This document shows positions 34,275 through 43,442 of a stretch of DNA of 64,000 bases, piece by piece. The DNA comes from Bradyrhizobium sp. CIAT3101. Its GTDB lineage: Bacteria > Pseudomonadota > Alphaproteobacteria > Rhizobiales > Xanthobacteraceae. The DNA is taken from contig NZ_CP121634.1 in the NCBI RefSeq assembly GCF_029714945.1, positions 1,447,001 through 1,511,000 on the forward strand, given 5' to 3'. The notes beneath the pieces are model-generated. The model had not been told where the DNA came from and did not search any database. It saw nothing but the letters and a program-made list of their open reading frames with translations. The position numbers were made by a program, and so were the translations under genes. Within the stretch, counting starts at the first letter, position 1, and every line of letters starts with the position of its first letter.

Positions 34275-36215
34275 GTGGTCGCGACAACATCAGAGCAGCC
34301 GCTCACTGTAGCGAATATCCCCCTCAGCTCCTGGAGCTTCGCCATCCGGGTTTGGCTGGCCATGCTCTTGGCCTTGCTCGTGAGTTTTTGGCTGCAGCTT
34401 GAGGCGCCGGCGTCGGCGGCGGTCACTGTTGGAATTCTTGCCGAACCGACCCGCGGTCAGGCACTGGAGAAGGCGGGCTTTCGGTTGCTCGGCACTATTG
34501 TGGGCGTGGCCGCATCAATCGCAGTCACTGAGCTCTTCTCCCAGGAGAGAGATCTGATCCTCGCTGCATTTGCGGTATGGATCGGTATTTGCGTCTTTGC
34601 GGCGAACCTTCTGGACGGCTATCGGGCCTATGCCGCAGTCCTGTCTGGCTACACTGTCGCACTTATTGCGACACAGCAGATCGACACTCCGCAGCACGTG
34701 TTCGAATCCGGTCTGGCGCGTGGTGCCGCGATCTCGGTCGGCATTCTGTCGATGGCGGTTGTAAATACGTTCATGTATACCCCCGACCGTCATCCGCGAC
34801 TCCTGGTGCAACTCACGGCGATTCGTCGCCGCGTTCGCGAGTATGCGAGCGCGGCCTTCCGCGGCGAACAAGGCAGCTCGACTACATTCCTGGCGCTGCT
34901 TCGGGAAATCGTGGCGCTCCGGCCTGAGATCGCAAGCGTGGCTCTTGAGACGAGCAGCGGATCCGTTAGGAGCATCGCTGCTCGCAGCGCGGCGGTCGGA
35001 TTGGTTGCTGAATTACAGACCGCCCGGATCTTGAACGTTGGTCCTGTTGAGGCCGATAACATTGCTTGCAATCAGGCAAGGCCTGCATTCGTACGAGCCG
35101 GCGATTCCGGTTTGCCGGTGCAGCGGCTGCTGGAACTCGTGGCGGGACAGAGACCTGTACGTGACGTTGAGACCGAAGCGTCGGCCTGGGCAGCCAGGCA
35201 ATTGCTGCTTCGGGATGAGGAGGTTCGCCAGGATCTGTTAGCCCTGAGGTCGGCGCGATGGCCACTGCGGGCGTGGCGCGCGCCCTTGTATCGATCCTAC
35301 AGAACTGCAGCTGAAAGCGGAGTCCGTGCGGCTATTTGGTTTGCAATCGCCGCGACGTTCTACATTTGGGCTGGATGGCCCGCTGCGAGCGTTTCGCTGT
35401 CCTTTGTCGCGCTGATTATCGGATTGGGGGCCACAACACCGAGCCCGCGCGGCTTCACCACCATCACGCTTATTGGTACGCCGATCGCGGCTGTACTGAC
35501 CGGTATTCTCGAGTTCATCATCCTCAATGGCGCCGACGCCTTTCCTGTGTTGGCGGTCGCCATGGCTCCGTTTACGATCGGCGCAGCCGCTCTGATGAGG
35601 TCACAAAGCCTTTTGTGGTCATCACTCGGTCGCGTCAATCTGCTGTTCGTCCCGGTTCTCCTGGCGCCGAGCAATCCGCAGACCTACAATCCGCAGAGCT
35701 TCCTCTTCACCTCTCTATTTCTTGTGGCGGCAGCGGCGCTGTTGCTTGCCGCACAGACGTTAATTCCTCCCGTGTCCGATGACGAGCGCAGCAAGCGGCT
35801 GCTCCTGGAGGCACGTAGCGAGCTGCAGGAACCAGCCCATCAGACTAATGAGGCTTCAGAAGAAGCAACGTTCAGGGACGCCTCGCGAATTGGACAATTT
35901 CTTTCCGTCGGAGGAGCGCAAGACGGTCGCGCCCTGGCAGAAATGCTCTCCTGCTTCGACCAATCGGTGATGGTCCGGCTTTGCGAGGAAAAGCTGAAGT
36001 CGCTCGCCGATGAGCCACTTGCATCGCTGGCAGACGAAGCGCGCCTGGCGATCGTCAATCGGGATACGGCGATCCTGCGCACCATTGCGCACCGGTTGCG
36101 TGACGGGGCCACACAGAAAACCTCGATTGAGGCCGATCTTGCCGCGTGCCTGATCCTGACAAGCAGGATCCTCGACCGGGGTAGCGGCATCGATTTCTCT
36201 CAGGAGGTAATCTAA
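34275..36215 (+). CDS. FUSC family (AaeB-like) inner-membrane efflux protein
   Basis: 646 residues from GTG. Two hydrophobic halves, each with several helices (about 25-165 and 355-505), are separated by a cytosolic region, the usual FUSC/AaeB layout. The motif AVTVGILAEPTRGQALEKAGFRLLGTI is typical (family: P.RG.. KA..R..GT). These proteins export aromatic carboxylic acids with a DUF1656 partner and an HlyD-type periplasmic protein, both of which follow. The stop overlaps the DUF1656 start by one base. The substrate is unknown. Confidence 0.9.
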   Translation: MVATTSEQPLTVANIPLSSWSFAIRVWLAMLLALLVSFWLQLEAPASAAVTVGILAEPTRGQALEKAGFRLLGTIVGVAASIAVTELFSQERDLILAAFAVWIGICVFAANLLDGYRAYAAVLSGYTVALIATQQIDTPQHVFESGLARGAAISVGILSMAVVNTFMYTPDRHPRLLVQLTAIRRRVREYASAAFRGEQGSSTTFLALLREIVALRPEIASVALETSSGSVRSIAARSAAVGLVAELQTARILNVGPVEADNIACNQARPAFVRAGDSGLPVQRLLELVAGQRPVRDVETEASAWAARQLLLRDEEVRQDLLALRSARWPLRAWRAPLYRSYRTAAESGVRAAIWFAIAATFYIWAGWPAASVSLSFVALIIGLGATTPSPRGFTTITLIGTPIAAVLTGILEFIILNGADAFPVLAVAMAPFTIGAAALMRSQSLLWSSLGRVNLLFVPVLLAPSNPQTYNPQSFLFTSLFLVAAAALLLAAQTLIPPVSDDERSKRLLLEARSELQEPAHQTNEASEEATFRDASRIGQFLSVGGAQDGRALAEMLSCFDQSVMVRLCEEKLKSLADEPLASLADEARLAIVNRDTAILRTIAHRLRDGATQKTSIEADLAACLILTSRILDRGSGIDFSQEVI

Positions 36216-36418
36216 TGGGGCACACCTTTGCGGAGCTGGTGGTCGAAGGCGTCCTGTTCGCGCCGTTTGTAGCCTATTTGGTGGCAGCTCTTGTCCTCAT
36301 CGTTGTCCTGCGACCGCTTTTGCATGTCGTCGGCTTTGCGAAGATGTTCAGTCACGCCTCAGTTGCTGAGTTCAGTCTGTACGTGGCCATTCTGAGCTTG
36401 TTGGTGCTCTTGTTCTGA
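36215..36418 (+). CDS. DUF1656 family (AaeX-like) small membrane protein
   Basis: 67 residues with two transmembrane helices (about 13-33 and 48-66). The pattern EVVVEGV-like (LVVEGVLFAPF) near the N terminus fits DUF1656. A strong AGGAGGT precedes it within the end of the FUSC gene. These small proteins accompany AaeA/AaeB-type pumps; their exact role is not settled. It is followed 11 bases later by the HlyD-type gene. Confidence 0.88.
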   Translation: MGHTFAELVVEGVLFAPFVAYLVAALVLIVVLRPLLHVVGFAKMFSHASVAEFSLYVAILSLLVLLF

Positions 36419-36429
36419 AGGAGGTGGCC

Positions 36430-37629
36430 ATGGATGCGGCCGTTCATGATGAGGCTGTTCGGCAAGACGTGATGCAGGCAGCCGTCACGAAATCTTCGCC
36501 GAGTGTCGATGGCGCATCGGCTAGCCGAGCCAGTGAGCTCGACGACGTCGCGCAAACGGTGTCGGAAGGATATTCAAACGAAGAACCGATTGTCTCGTCC
36601 GCCGGAAAGCAGGTGGTGCGGCGTCGAGGCGACGCCTTGCGAACCGTGCGGTTTCTGTTGCGCAAAGTGGCTACAGCCGGGATCGTAGTGGTTGCGGTTC
36701 TGATAGCTCTCGTCACTTGGGACCACTATAACGCCGGGCCCTGGACACGCGACGGGCGTGTGCGAGTTCAAGTTGCAAGTGTGGCGCCGCAGATTTCCGG
36801 TCAGATCACTGAGCTGCGAATTGTCGACAACCAGTTCGTGCACAAAGGCGACCTTCTGTATGTCATCGATCCCTTTGATTTTGACGTCGCACTGCGGACG
36901 AACAAGGCGATCTTGCAGCAAAGGATGGCGGACCTCAACGTAAAGGATCTGCAGTCCGAACGTCGGCGCCGCTTGTCGGATCTGGCGAGCAGCACCGAAG
37001 AGAAGCAAATCTATGAGGGAAACGCGCTGCAGGCAAAAGCCGCCGTCGATTCGGCTCAGCAGCAGGTACGGCAGGCGGAGATCAATCTGCAGCGCACTGA
37101 AGTGCGCAGTCCGGTGAATGGAATTGTCACCAACCTTCTGCTGCGAGAGGGAGACTACGCACATCAGGGCGCCACCAATGTTTCGGTCATCGATACAGAT
37201 AGCTATTGGATCGACGGGTATTTCGAGGAGACCAAACTGGCCCGCTTGTGCATGGGTGACCGAGCCGAGGCAAAACTGATGGGCTACCCGGCGCCGATCA
37301 CGGGGCGCATAGCAACAGTGACGCGTGGCGTCAGCGTATCCAACGCGGCTGCGTCCACGCAGGGGTTGCCCAACGTCGATCCCGTCTACACCTGGGTGCG
37401 CTTGGCGCAGAGAGTGCCAGTCCGGATCGCAATCGACAACGTGCCACCCGGCGTGCCGCTGGTGTCGGGTTTGACCGCAACTGTCACGATTCGCGACGGC
37501 AAGAACGGCGAGAGTGGAGGGCTCTTGCAAAGAGTCCTTGCCGATCTGGAGACCAGCTTCTTCGGATTGATCGGCAAAGCTTCGCCGCGGCCCGGCTGTA
37601 TTCCTGGCCCTTCGCCTCCGCAGCGGTAG
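36430..37629 (+). CDS. HlyD/EmrA-AaeA family efflux periplasmic adaptor
   Basis: 399 residues. The ATG lies six bases after AGGAGGT and starts MDAAVHDEAV. A cytosolic leader of about 75 residues precedes one transmembrane helix (IVVVAVLIALVTWDHYN). Then come the lipoyl/biotinyl-like half (VAPQISGQITELRIVDNQFVH), a coiled-coil hairpin (about 155-220) and the barrel (EVRSPVNGIVTNLLLREGDY). It links the FUSC pump to an outer-membrane channel, not encoded here. The final 25 residues (SPRPGCIPGPSPPQR) are Pro-rich and atypical. Confidence 0.9.
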   Translation: MDAAVHDEAVRQDVMQAAVTKSSPSVDGASASRASELDDVAQTVSEGYSNEEPIVSSAGKQVVRRRGDALRTVRFLLRKVATAGIVVVAVLIALVTWDHYNAGPWTRDGRVRVQVASVAPQISGQITELRIVDNQFVHKGDLLYVIDPFDFDVALRTNKAILQQRMADLNVKDLQSERRRRLSDLASSTEEKQIYEGNALQAKAAVDSAQQQVRQAEINLQRTEVRSPVNGIVTNLLLREGDYAHQGATNVSVIDTDSYWIDGYFEETKLARLCMGDRAEAKLMGYPAPITGRIATVTRGVSVSNAAASTQGLPNVDPVYTWVRLAQRVPVRIAIDNVPPGVPLVSGLTATVTIRDGKNGESGGLLQRVLADLETSFFGLIGKASPRPGCIPGPSPPQR

Positions 37630-37865
37630 GAAGCAATTATCAGCTGGAAGGACAGACCACTGCGTCCGTCGCCAACTGAGCTTGGTGCCATCAACTGGCC
37701 AAGAGGGCGGTGGTCCTGTCGCATCCGGAACCGTCGCTCGCTTTTCTAAGCCAAGGCTTATGTGGCGCAACCACAGTCGTACTCAGAACGACTGGCGTGC
37801 AATAGAAGATAGACACGTAGAACTGTAACTCTCCTCGCAACAACTCGCTTTATGGAGTTCGCCTC

Positions 37866-38174
37866 GTGAGGAGAATCGCTGTTCTCATCGCATTTGCCGC
37901 GATTAACGCATCTACGATTCCCGCGAGTGCCGCGGAGTGCCCCTCAAACAAGGGCATTGGCGGCTCTTGCGCGTCGTTGGCGACGGTACAGAGCCAGCCA
38001 GCTAACGCCATTGACAAGGAGAAAACTTGTCGCGCCTACGCCGCCTCATTCTATGAGTCAGTGGTGCTGCGGCGCGCCGCTGCTGACCGCGTTGACGGCG
38101 CGCAAGTGTTGGTGGCGCTCGATTCCGTGATCAATGCCTTCAACGACCTGCTGGCGACGAAGTGCGGCGGCTAG
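37866..38174 (+). CDS. Small secreted protein of unknown function
   Basis: 102 residues from a GTG, with a signal peptide ending near ASAAECP. The mature chain has four cysteines (ECPS, SCAS, TCRA, KCGG), suggesting two disulfides in the periplasm. It stands alone, about 240 bases after the efflux operon; that spacer holds nothing recognisable. The ribosome site is unclear (TTATGGAGTT), so the start could be slightly different. I recognise no family. Confidence 0.6.
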   Translation: MRRIAVLIAFAAINASTIPASAAECPSNKGIGGSCASLATVQSQPANAIDKEKTCRAYAASFYESVVLRRAAADRVDGAQVLVALDSVINAFNDLLATKCGG

Positions 38175-38356
38175 GCCGCACAAGCCTCAACAAATTGCAA
38201 CCTCTGAGGTGCGCAGATGATCCTATCTCCTCTCATGCCACCTGGATGTGGTTCAAAATCTTCATGGTATCACCGCTTCCGGCTTTCGTGCCGCGCTGTC
38301 TAGGAGAGCAGAAACGCTGATCGCGTGGCTATCTGCCTATCTTGAGGAGGCTCGAC

Positions 38357-38590
38357 ATGACCCAGGTCTATTTCCACTGCTCCAACACGAGGAAGGTTTT
38401 CGTCGATTACCGCGGCGCGGTGGTGGACGATCTTGCTGAGGCGCGCGATCATGCGTCCCGTGTCGTGCAATCCTTCACCAACGAGCGTAGCCTCGAGGAT
38501 TGGCGTGACTGGGTCCTACATGTCAGCGACGATCAGGGCGATGAGCTCTTCGTTGTGCCCTTCACTTTCGTGCTGGGGAAGCCCCACTGA
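38357..38590 (+). CDS. DUF6894 family small protein
   Basis: 77 residues starting MTQVYFHCSNT behind GAGGAGG. It matches the short family with VYFHCSN...DYRGAVVDDLAEARDHA and a C-terminal LHVSDDQGDELFVVPF, widespread in Bradyrhizobium and relatives, usually in multiple copies. Its function is unknown. It ends 10 bases before the convergent lysR stop. Confidence 0.8.
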   Translation: MTQVYFHCSNTRKVFVDYRGAVVDDLAEARDHASRVVQSFTNERSLEDWRDWVLHVSDDQGDELFVVPFTFVLGKPH

Positions 38591-38599
38591 AGATTGTCA

Positions 38600-39556
38600 C
38601 TATTCCGGTCGATCCTTTGGCTCAGTCAGAACCTGTTCCATCTGGAAAGCTGGCGCCTCGAGCTCCGCAAAGACTTTCTTCAGCCTCGGGGCCGCAAAGT
38701 CGAGGAAGGCGCGCACCTTGATCGGTAGAAACCGATTGGCCGTGTACACAAGATTAACCGGTAGTGGCAGGGGCTGGAATTCATCGAGCAGGGGCGTAAG
38801 GGCTCGGCGCTCGAGAGCTGCCCGGAAATGATAGGCGAAGGCTGAGGTAATTCCGATGCCGGCGCATGCTGCATCGCAGGCGGCCTCGACGCTGCCGACC
38901 ACGAGCCGTGCGTGCACGGGTACCGCAACGGCGATCTGATCTTTGAAGAATGTCCAGACATCGGGTGACATGAAGCCCGCATAGGTGATGCAGTCATGCC
39001 CGGCGAGATCGTCGGGCGTGCGCGGCGTTCCGTGCGCAGCGAGGTAGGCGGGACTGGCGCAAACCATGCGGCGCGTGGTGCCGAGGCGTACCGCAATCAG
39101 GCTGCTGTCGGGCAGCGCGCCGATGCGCAGCCCAAGGTCGATCTGCTCCTGAAACAGACTCTGCACGCGATCGGCGAGGAGCAGATTGGCCTTGATATCC
39201 GGGTAGGCCTTGAGGAAATCCGCCAGGATCGGGATGAGGTAAGCGCGGCCAAGCCCGACCGGAGCCGTCAAGATCAGCTCTCCTGTCGGAGCGGTATATT
39301 CGCCGGAGGCGGCGCGCTCGGCCTCGGTCACGTCGGCCAGAATCCGCTTGCACGCGGCAAGATAGGAGCTGCCTGCGTCAGTAAGGACCAGCTTCCGGCT
39401 CGACCGGTTGAACAGCTTCGTCCGCAAGTGCGACTCGAGCTCGGAGACCTTGCGGCTGACCGTTGCCAGGGGCGTTTTCAGTTGCCGCGCCGCGGCCGAC
39501 AGGCTGCCTGTCTCGACCACGGTCAGGAAGGTCGACATCGCTTCCAGACGATCCAT
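38600..39556 (-). CDS. LysR family transcriptional regulator
   Basis: 318 residues. The start MDRLEAMSTFLTVV was preferred over an ATG 15 bases upstream because AGAGGAG precedes it and because the earlier ATG lies inside the operator palindrome. N-terminal helix-turn-helix (about 1-60; GSLSAAARQLKTPLATVSRKV) and a periplasmic-binding-like effector domain (about 90-295) are present. It belongs to the short-chain dehydrogenase-linked LysR group and is divergent from an SDR gene 100 bases away, which it probably regulates. Confidence 0.93.
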   Translation of the reverse strand: MDRLEAMSTFLTVVETGSLSAAARQLKTPLATVSRKVSELESHLRTKLFNRSSRKLVLTDAGSSYLAACKRILADVTEAERAASGEYTAPTGELILTAPVGLGRAYLIPILADFLKAYPDIKANLLLADRVQSLFQEQIDLGLRIGALPDSSLIAVRLGTTRRMVCASPAYLAAHGTPRTPDDLAGHDCITYAGFMSPDVWTFFKDQIAVAVPVHARLVVGSVEAACDAACAGIGITSAFAYHFRAALERRALTPLLDEFQPLPLPVNLVYTANRFLPIKVRAFLDFAAPRLKKVFAELEAPAFQMEQVLTEPKDRPE

Positions 39557-39564
39557 CAGCTCCT

Positions 39565-39581
39565 CTTCCATATTTTGGAAG
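39565..39581. promoter_or_regulatory. LysR operator candidate
   Basis: CTTCCA (39565-39570), spacer TATTT, TGGAAG (39576-39581), centred between lysR and the SDR gene and just upstream of the lysR start. The same core appears in the relic at 13182-13200, where the arms are one base longer. Conservation in both copies supports a binding role. Confidence 0.55.
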
Positions 39582-39656
39582 GATAGCTCTCGACTTTGCC
39601 ATATAGCGCCAGATTTCGGAAGGTCTTAGCTGTAGACGCAACAGAGGAGAACGTCC

Positions 39657-40496
39657 ATGAGCACCACAATCAAAGGCACTGCGTTGATCACCGGCGCATC
39701 GGCTGGCATCGGCGCCATCTATGCCGACCGTCTGGCCCATCGGGGTTATGACCTGATCTTGGTCGCCCGCGACAAGAACCGTCTCGCCGGCCTCGCGCAA
39801 CGCTTGAGAAGCTCGACCGGCCGCTCTGTCGACACGGTCGCAGCAGACCTCAACGACAAGACGGATCTGGCCAAGGTCGAGGCAATCCTGAGCACGAACG
39901 CGGACATCACGCTGCTGGTCAACAATGCTGGCGTTGGGGCCACGGCGCCGCTGCTTGACGCCGACGTCGAGAAGATGGACGAGATGATCCGCCTCAATGT
40001 CGGCGCGCTGACCCGACTGACCTACGCCGCGGTCCCGGGCTTCGTCGGCCGCGGCAGCGGTACCGTCATAAATATCTCGTCGATCGTGGCGATCTCTCCC
40101 GAAACGCTCAATGGCGTTTATGCCGGAAGCAAAGCCTTCGTGCTGGCCTTCTCCCTCTCGCTGCACCATGAGCTTGCCGACAAGGGCGTGCGCGTCCAGG
40201 CCGTCCTGCCCGGCGCCACGGCGACCGACTTCTGGGACATCGCCGGTGTGCCGGTCCACCAGCTACCTGCTGCGATCGTGATGACCGCCGATGACATGGT
40301 CGACGCCGCACTGACCGGCCTCGACCAGGGCGAGGTGGTCACCATTCCGTCGCTCGCCGACAAGGCCGATTGGGACCGATATGAGGGCGCGCGCATCGCC
40401 ATGTCAGGCAAGCTCTCAAGCGCTGTCCCGGCCCCTCGATACAACGCCAGAGAAAATGTCTCGACGTCGAAAGCTACCGCAATGTCGACGCGGTGA
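39657..40496 (+). CDS. Short-chain dehydrogenase/reductase
   Basis: 279 residues with GAGGAGAACG before the ATG. The classical SDR features are TGASAGIGAIYADRLA (cofactor loop), VNNAGVGA (NAG), the Ser in INISSIV, and YAGSK (catalytic Tyr/Lys). It resembles the YqjQ/DltE-type SDRs often found opposite LysR regulators. The substrate is unknown. The last 25 residues are Ser/Thr/Ala-rich beyond the fold. Confidence 0.9.
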   Translation: MSTTIKGTALITGASAGIGAIYADRLAHRGYDLILVARDKNRLAGLAQRLRSSTGRSVDTVAADLNDKTDLAKVEAILSTNADITLLVNNAGVGATAPLLDADVEKMDEMIRLNVGALTRLTYAAVPGFVGRGSGTVINISSIVAISPETLNGVYAGSKAFVLAFSLSLHHELADKGVRVQAVLPGATATDFWDIAGVPVHQLPAAIVMTADDMVDAALTGLDQGEVVTIPSLADKADWDRYEGARIAMSGKLSSAVPAPRYNARENVSTSKATAMSTR

Positions 40497-40570
40497 CCCG
40501 CCGGCAAGAGTTTAAGGTCGACAACAAAGGGTCGAAGCGAGGCGCTAGAGCCGACTAGATCGGAGAAGCC

Positions 40571-41197
40571 ATGCAGTTTGATTTCGAAAGAATGGCAGCA
40601 CTCGAACGCTACAGACTGCTGCTGGCGACCGTTTTGCCACGGCCGATCGCCTGGGTGACGACCCGCGACGCTGCCGGCGCAATCAACGCCGCGCCGTTCT
40701 CGTTCTTCAATGTGTTCGGCAGCGATCCGGCGACGGTAGGTATTGGCATCGGTAGCAAGGGGCCGGCTGAGCCAAAGGACACCCGTGCCAATATTCGTAC
40801 CAATGAACAATTCGTCGTCAATCTGGTGCCGTTCTCGTTGGCCGAGCAAATGCGTATCACGTCGATCGCGTTTCCAAGGGGCGTCGAGGAGCCGAAGGAG
40901 GCAGGCCTGTCGCTGGTACCCTCGTTACGGGTCGGCGTACCCCGTATCGCAGAAGCGCCGGTCTCGATGGAATGCACCTTCATGCAGGAGATTGCGCTCG
41001 GCAGCTTCTCTCTGGTGCTCGGCAAGATCCTGATGGTGCATGTCAAGGACGAGGCTGTAACCAATGCGGCCCGCCAGCATGTCGATGCCGAAAAGCTCGA
41101 TCTGATCGGCCGCATGGAAGGCGGCTGGTACACGCGCACGCGCGAGCGTTTCGAAATGCCGGCGATTGCACTTCAGGATTGGAAAGGAAAGCCATGA
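40571..41197 (+). CDS. Flavin reductase-like (FMN-binding split barrel) protein
   Basis: 208 residues. The start MQFDFERM is followed by VLPRPIAWVTTRDAAG, INAAPFSFFNVFGSDP and KDTRANIRTNEQFVVNLV, the signature of the flavin reductase-like domain family (DIM6/NTAB). Members bind FMN and reduce it or act as oxygenase partners. No flavin-dependent monooxygenase lies next to it. Its stop overlaps the start of the following 239-residue protein (ATGA), so the two are translationally coupled and may act together. Confidence 0.85.
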   Translation: MQFDFERMAALERYRLLLATVLPRPIAWVTTRDAAGAINAAPFSFFNVFGSDPATVGIGIGSKGPAEPKDTRANIRTNEQFVVNLVPFSLAEQMRITSIAFPRGVEEPKEAGLSLVPSLRVGVPRIAEAPVSMECTFMQEIALGSFSLVLGKILMVHVKDEAVTNAARQHVDAEKLDLIGRMEGGWYTRTRERFEMPAIALQDWKGKP

Positions 41198-41913
41198 ACG
41201 AGTTGCTGACGAAAGTTCTCGACGCGCACGGCGGTTTAGAGCGCTGGCGCAGCTACAACAAGGTTGAGGCCACCATTATCAGTGGCGGCGGCTTCTTTGC
41301 CTTGAAGGGCGTCTTGCAGGATGCAAATCCGCGCCGCATGACTGTCTGGCTTAACGAGGAGCGATCGTCCGTCACGCCATATGGGGCGGCGGATCAGCGC
41401 ACGATGTTCACGCCCGACCGGATCGCTATCGAGAAGCTCGACGGTACGGTGGTTGCCGAGCGGCGCATGCCCAGGGATTCGTTTGCCGGGCACCAGATGC
41501 ACACGCCATGGGACCCGCTGCATCGCGCTTATTTCAACGGCGAAGCGCTATGGACCTACCTCGCCACGCCCTTTGCCTTTGCGATGGATGGCTTTCACGT
41601 CGAGGAGACCGCGCCCTGGCAGGAGGGGAAGGAGACCTGGCGAGTGCTGCGTGTCTATTTTCCCGGCTCCATCGAGACGCACTGCCAGGTTCAAGATTTC
41701 TTCTTTGACGAGACACTCGAGCTTCGGCGCCACGACTACAGCGTCAATATCGCCGGTGGCTTCCCCGCCGCGCAGCTGATGCTGGAATACACCGAGGCCA
41801 ATGGCGTGCGCTTGCCGAGCAAGCGTCGCGCATACACGCGCGGTCCCGACCGGCGCCCAATATTGGATATGCTGATGGTATCGATCGACATCAGCGACGT
41901 TGCCTTCTCTTAG
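41194..41913 (+). CDS. Conserved 239-residue protein of unknown function, copy A
   Basis: Starts [18 protein letters not shown] with GGAAAGGAAAGCC upstream. No signal peptide or membrane helix. A beta-rich chain with motifs [42 protein letters not shown] and [13 protein letters not shown]. Its beginning (helix, then GGxxxW, then long strands) recalls LolA/outer-membrane-lipoprotein-like half-barrels, but this is only a guess. A second copy at 42676 differs at roughly 30 of 239 positions by eye. It is coupled to the flavin reductase-like gene. Confidence 0.75.
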   Translation: MNELLTKVLDAHGGLERWRSYNKVEATIISGGGFFALKGVLQDANPRRMTVWLNEERSSVTPYGAADQRTMFTPDRIAIEKLDGTVVAERRMPRDSFAGHQMHTPWDPLHRAYFNGEALWTYLATPFAFAMDGFHVEETAPWQEGKETWRVLRVYFPGSIETHCQVQDFFFDETLELRRHDYSVNIAGGFPAAQLMLEYTEANGVRLPSKRRAYTRGPDRRPILDMLMVSIDISDVAFS

Positions 41914-41964
41914 ACGGCTGAGTCTGTATGCGACTCGCGTCGAGGTACTCGCACGCGTATTCGC

Positions 41965-42205
41965 CACGATTTGCTGGGATTTGCATTGCTTCACTCGCAC
42001 CGACGCCCCTTGTCGCATATCAATTGGCCTATCGGAGGCGAACGATACTCCTGAGTGCTTGGCCCCGGCGTCCCGTCCCTTCGCCGCGGCTTCCCGCGGC
42101 CGGTCCTTTCCCTCCCTGAGGACCGGCCGCCCCCTCCGTAAGGCGGATGGACCGCGGTGTTGGATCGGATGGGCATGGAGGAGGTTGTTCGGATCGCGCT
42201 CGGTA
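41965..42205 (+). repeat. Leader repeat copy 1 with perfect 12-bp hairpin
   Basis: This stretch matches 52095-52335. It ends about 35 bases before the start of the small secreted protein. The core is GCGGCCGGTCCT (42096-42107), an 11-base loop, and AGGACCGGCCGC (42119-42130), a perfect hairpin. Within the repeat a frame (residues LAPTPLVAYQLA ... PRLPAAGPFPP) is similar to one in copy 2 but hits TGA where copy 2 has GGA. It could be a structured RNA leader, a decayed small gene, or a dispersed repeat. It fills the 326-base gap 41914-42239. Confidence 0.6.
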
Positions 42206-42239
42206 TCGAGACCAACGATCACAACTTTTGGAGCAAATG

Positions 42240-42599
42240 ATGAAAAAGCTTTTCACTTGTGCGACGGCAGCGATTTGCTTGGTCGCATTTGTCTCCGCCG
42301 CGCAAGCCCGTCCTGCGTATGACGGGTCCTGGGACCTTTCCTTCGTGACGCAAAGAGGCGCGTGCGATCCGACCTATAGCTTCTCGGTCAATATCACCAA
42401 CGGCGTCGTCACGCATCCAAATCTGGTGAGGTTCAGAGGCCGAGTGGCACGCTCGGGTGCCGTGCGCGCTTCCGTGACTGTTCAGGACAAATACGCGGCC
42501 GGCTCAGGCAGACTCTCGAATGGTTCAGGTCGCGGAACGTGGAGCGGTTATTCGGGAGGCGCGCGTTGCTCAGGCTATTGGACCGCCGTGCGAAACTAA
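42240..42599 (+). CDS. Small secreted protein of unknown function
   Basis: 119 residues with signal peptide MKKLFTCATAAICLVAF cleaved near AQARPAY. The mature part (YDGSWDLSFVTQRGACDPTY, GRVARSGAVRASVTV, GSGRGTWSGYSG, CSGYWTAVRN) has two cysteines and a Gly/Ser-rich beta-sheet character. Similar proteins are common in Bradyrhizobium and have no known function. The second of two adjacent ATGs was used because it sits better after GGAG. It lies between the two 239-residue paralogs and behind the leader repeat. Confidence 0.7.
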   Translation: MKKLFTCATAAICLVAFVSAAQARPAYDGSWDLSFVTQRGACDPTYSFSVNITNGVVTHPNLVRFRGRVARSGAVRASVTVQDKYAAGSGRLSNGSGRGTWSGYSGGARCSGYWTAVRN

Positions 42600-42675
42600 C
42601 GACAGTGTGGCGCTAGCAGTAGGAGCTTTTTGGTCCGGGAAACTGCCGCGATCCTGCTTGAGGGAGGGGTAACCC

Positions 42676-43395
42676 ATGAACGAGTTGCTGACGAAAGTTC
42701 TCGATGCGCACGGTGGTCTGGAGCGCTGGCGTAGCTACAACAAGGTTGAGGCCACAATTGTCGCTGGCGGTGGCTTCTTTGCCTTGAAGGGCGTTTTGAT
42801 GGACGCAGATCCACGCCGCTTGACTGTGTCGCTGCACGAAGAGCGATCGTCACTCACGAATTTTGGGGCAGCGGATCAACGCACCATGTTCACCCCCGAC
42901 CGGATCGGCATCGAGAAGCTCGATGGAACCATCGTCGCAGAGCGGTTTGCGCCCAAGGATTCGTTTGCGGGGCACCAGATGCACACGCCGTGGGATCCTC
43001 TGCATCTCGCCTACTTCAACAGCGAAGCCCTGTGGACCTACCTCGCGACGCCCTTCGCCTTTGCAATGGACGGTGTCCGGGTCGAGGAGGCGGAGCCCTG
43101 GCAAGAGGGGAAGGAGACCTGGCGGGTGCTGCGTGTCTATTTTCCCGGCTCGATCGGGACGCACTGCGAAGTTCAGGATTTCTTCTTTGACGAGAAATGT
43201 GAGCTCCGCCGCCACGACTATAGCGTCAATATCGCCGGTGGCTTTCCGGCCGCTCAACTGATGCTGGAATATACCGAGGCCAACGGCATGCGCTTGCCGA
43301 GCAAGCGTCGCGCTTTTACGCGCGGCCCCGACCGGCGTCCGATCCTGGATATGCTGATGGTATCGATGGAGATCAGTGACGTCGCCTTCTCTTAG
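42676..43395 (+). CDS. Conserved 239-residue protein of unknown function, copy B
   Basis: Same length as copy A and the same ends ([14 protein letters not shown] and DISDVAFS-like EISDVAFS). Changes cluster in the first 120 residues, while HMHTPWDP-type, [10 protein letters not shown] and [12 protein letters not shown] segments are kept, pointing to a functional core. GAGGGAGGGG precedes the start. The following 2Fe-2S gene begins 47 bases downstream, so this copy is probably in the molybdenum-hydroxylase transcript. The ancestral event was probably a tandem duplication into which the small secreted gene came, or which carried it. Confidence 0.75.
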   Translation: MNELLTKVLDAHGGLERWRSYNKVEATIVAGGGFFALKGVLMDADPRRLTVSLHEERSSLTNFGAADQRTMFTPDRIGIEKLDGTIVAERFAPKDSFAGHQMHTPWDPLHLAYFNSEALWTYLATPFAFAMDGVRVEEAEPWQEGKETWRVLRVYFPGSIGTHCEVQDFFFDEKCELRRHDYSVNIAGGFPAAQLMLEYTEANGMRLPSKRRAFTRGPDRRPILDMLMVSMEISDVAFS

Positions 43396-43442
43396 GCATG
43401 TCGGTCGATCTGAACAAGTTCGAGAAGATTGCAGGAGTTCAT

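Noticed and set aside
39378..40259. 293-codon frame on the minus strand
   Set aside because: Covers the LysR start, operator and SDR on the opposite strand; it conflicts with three better supported features.
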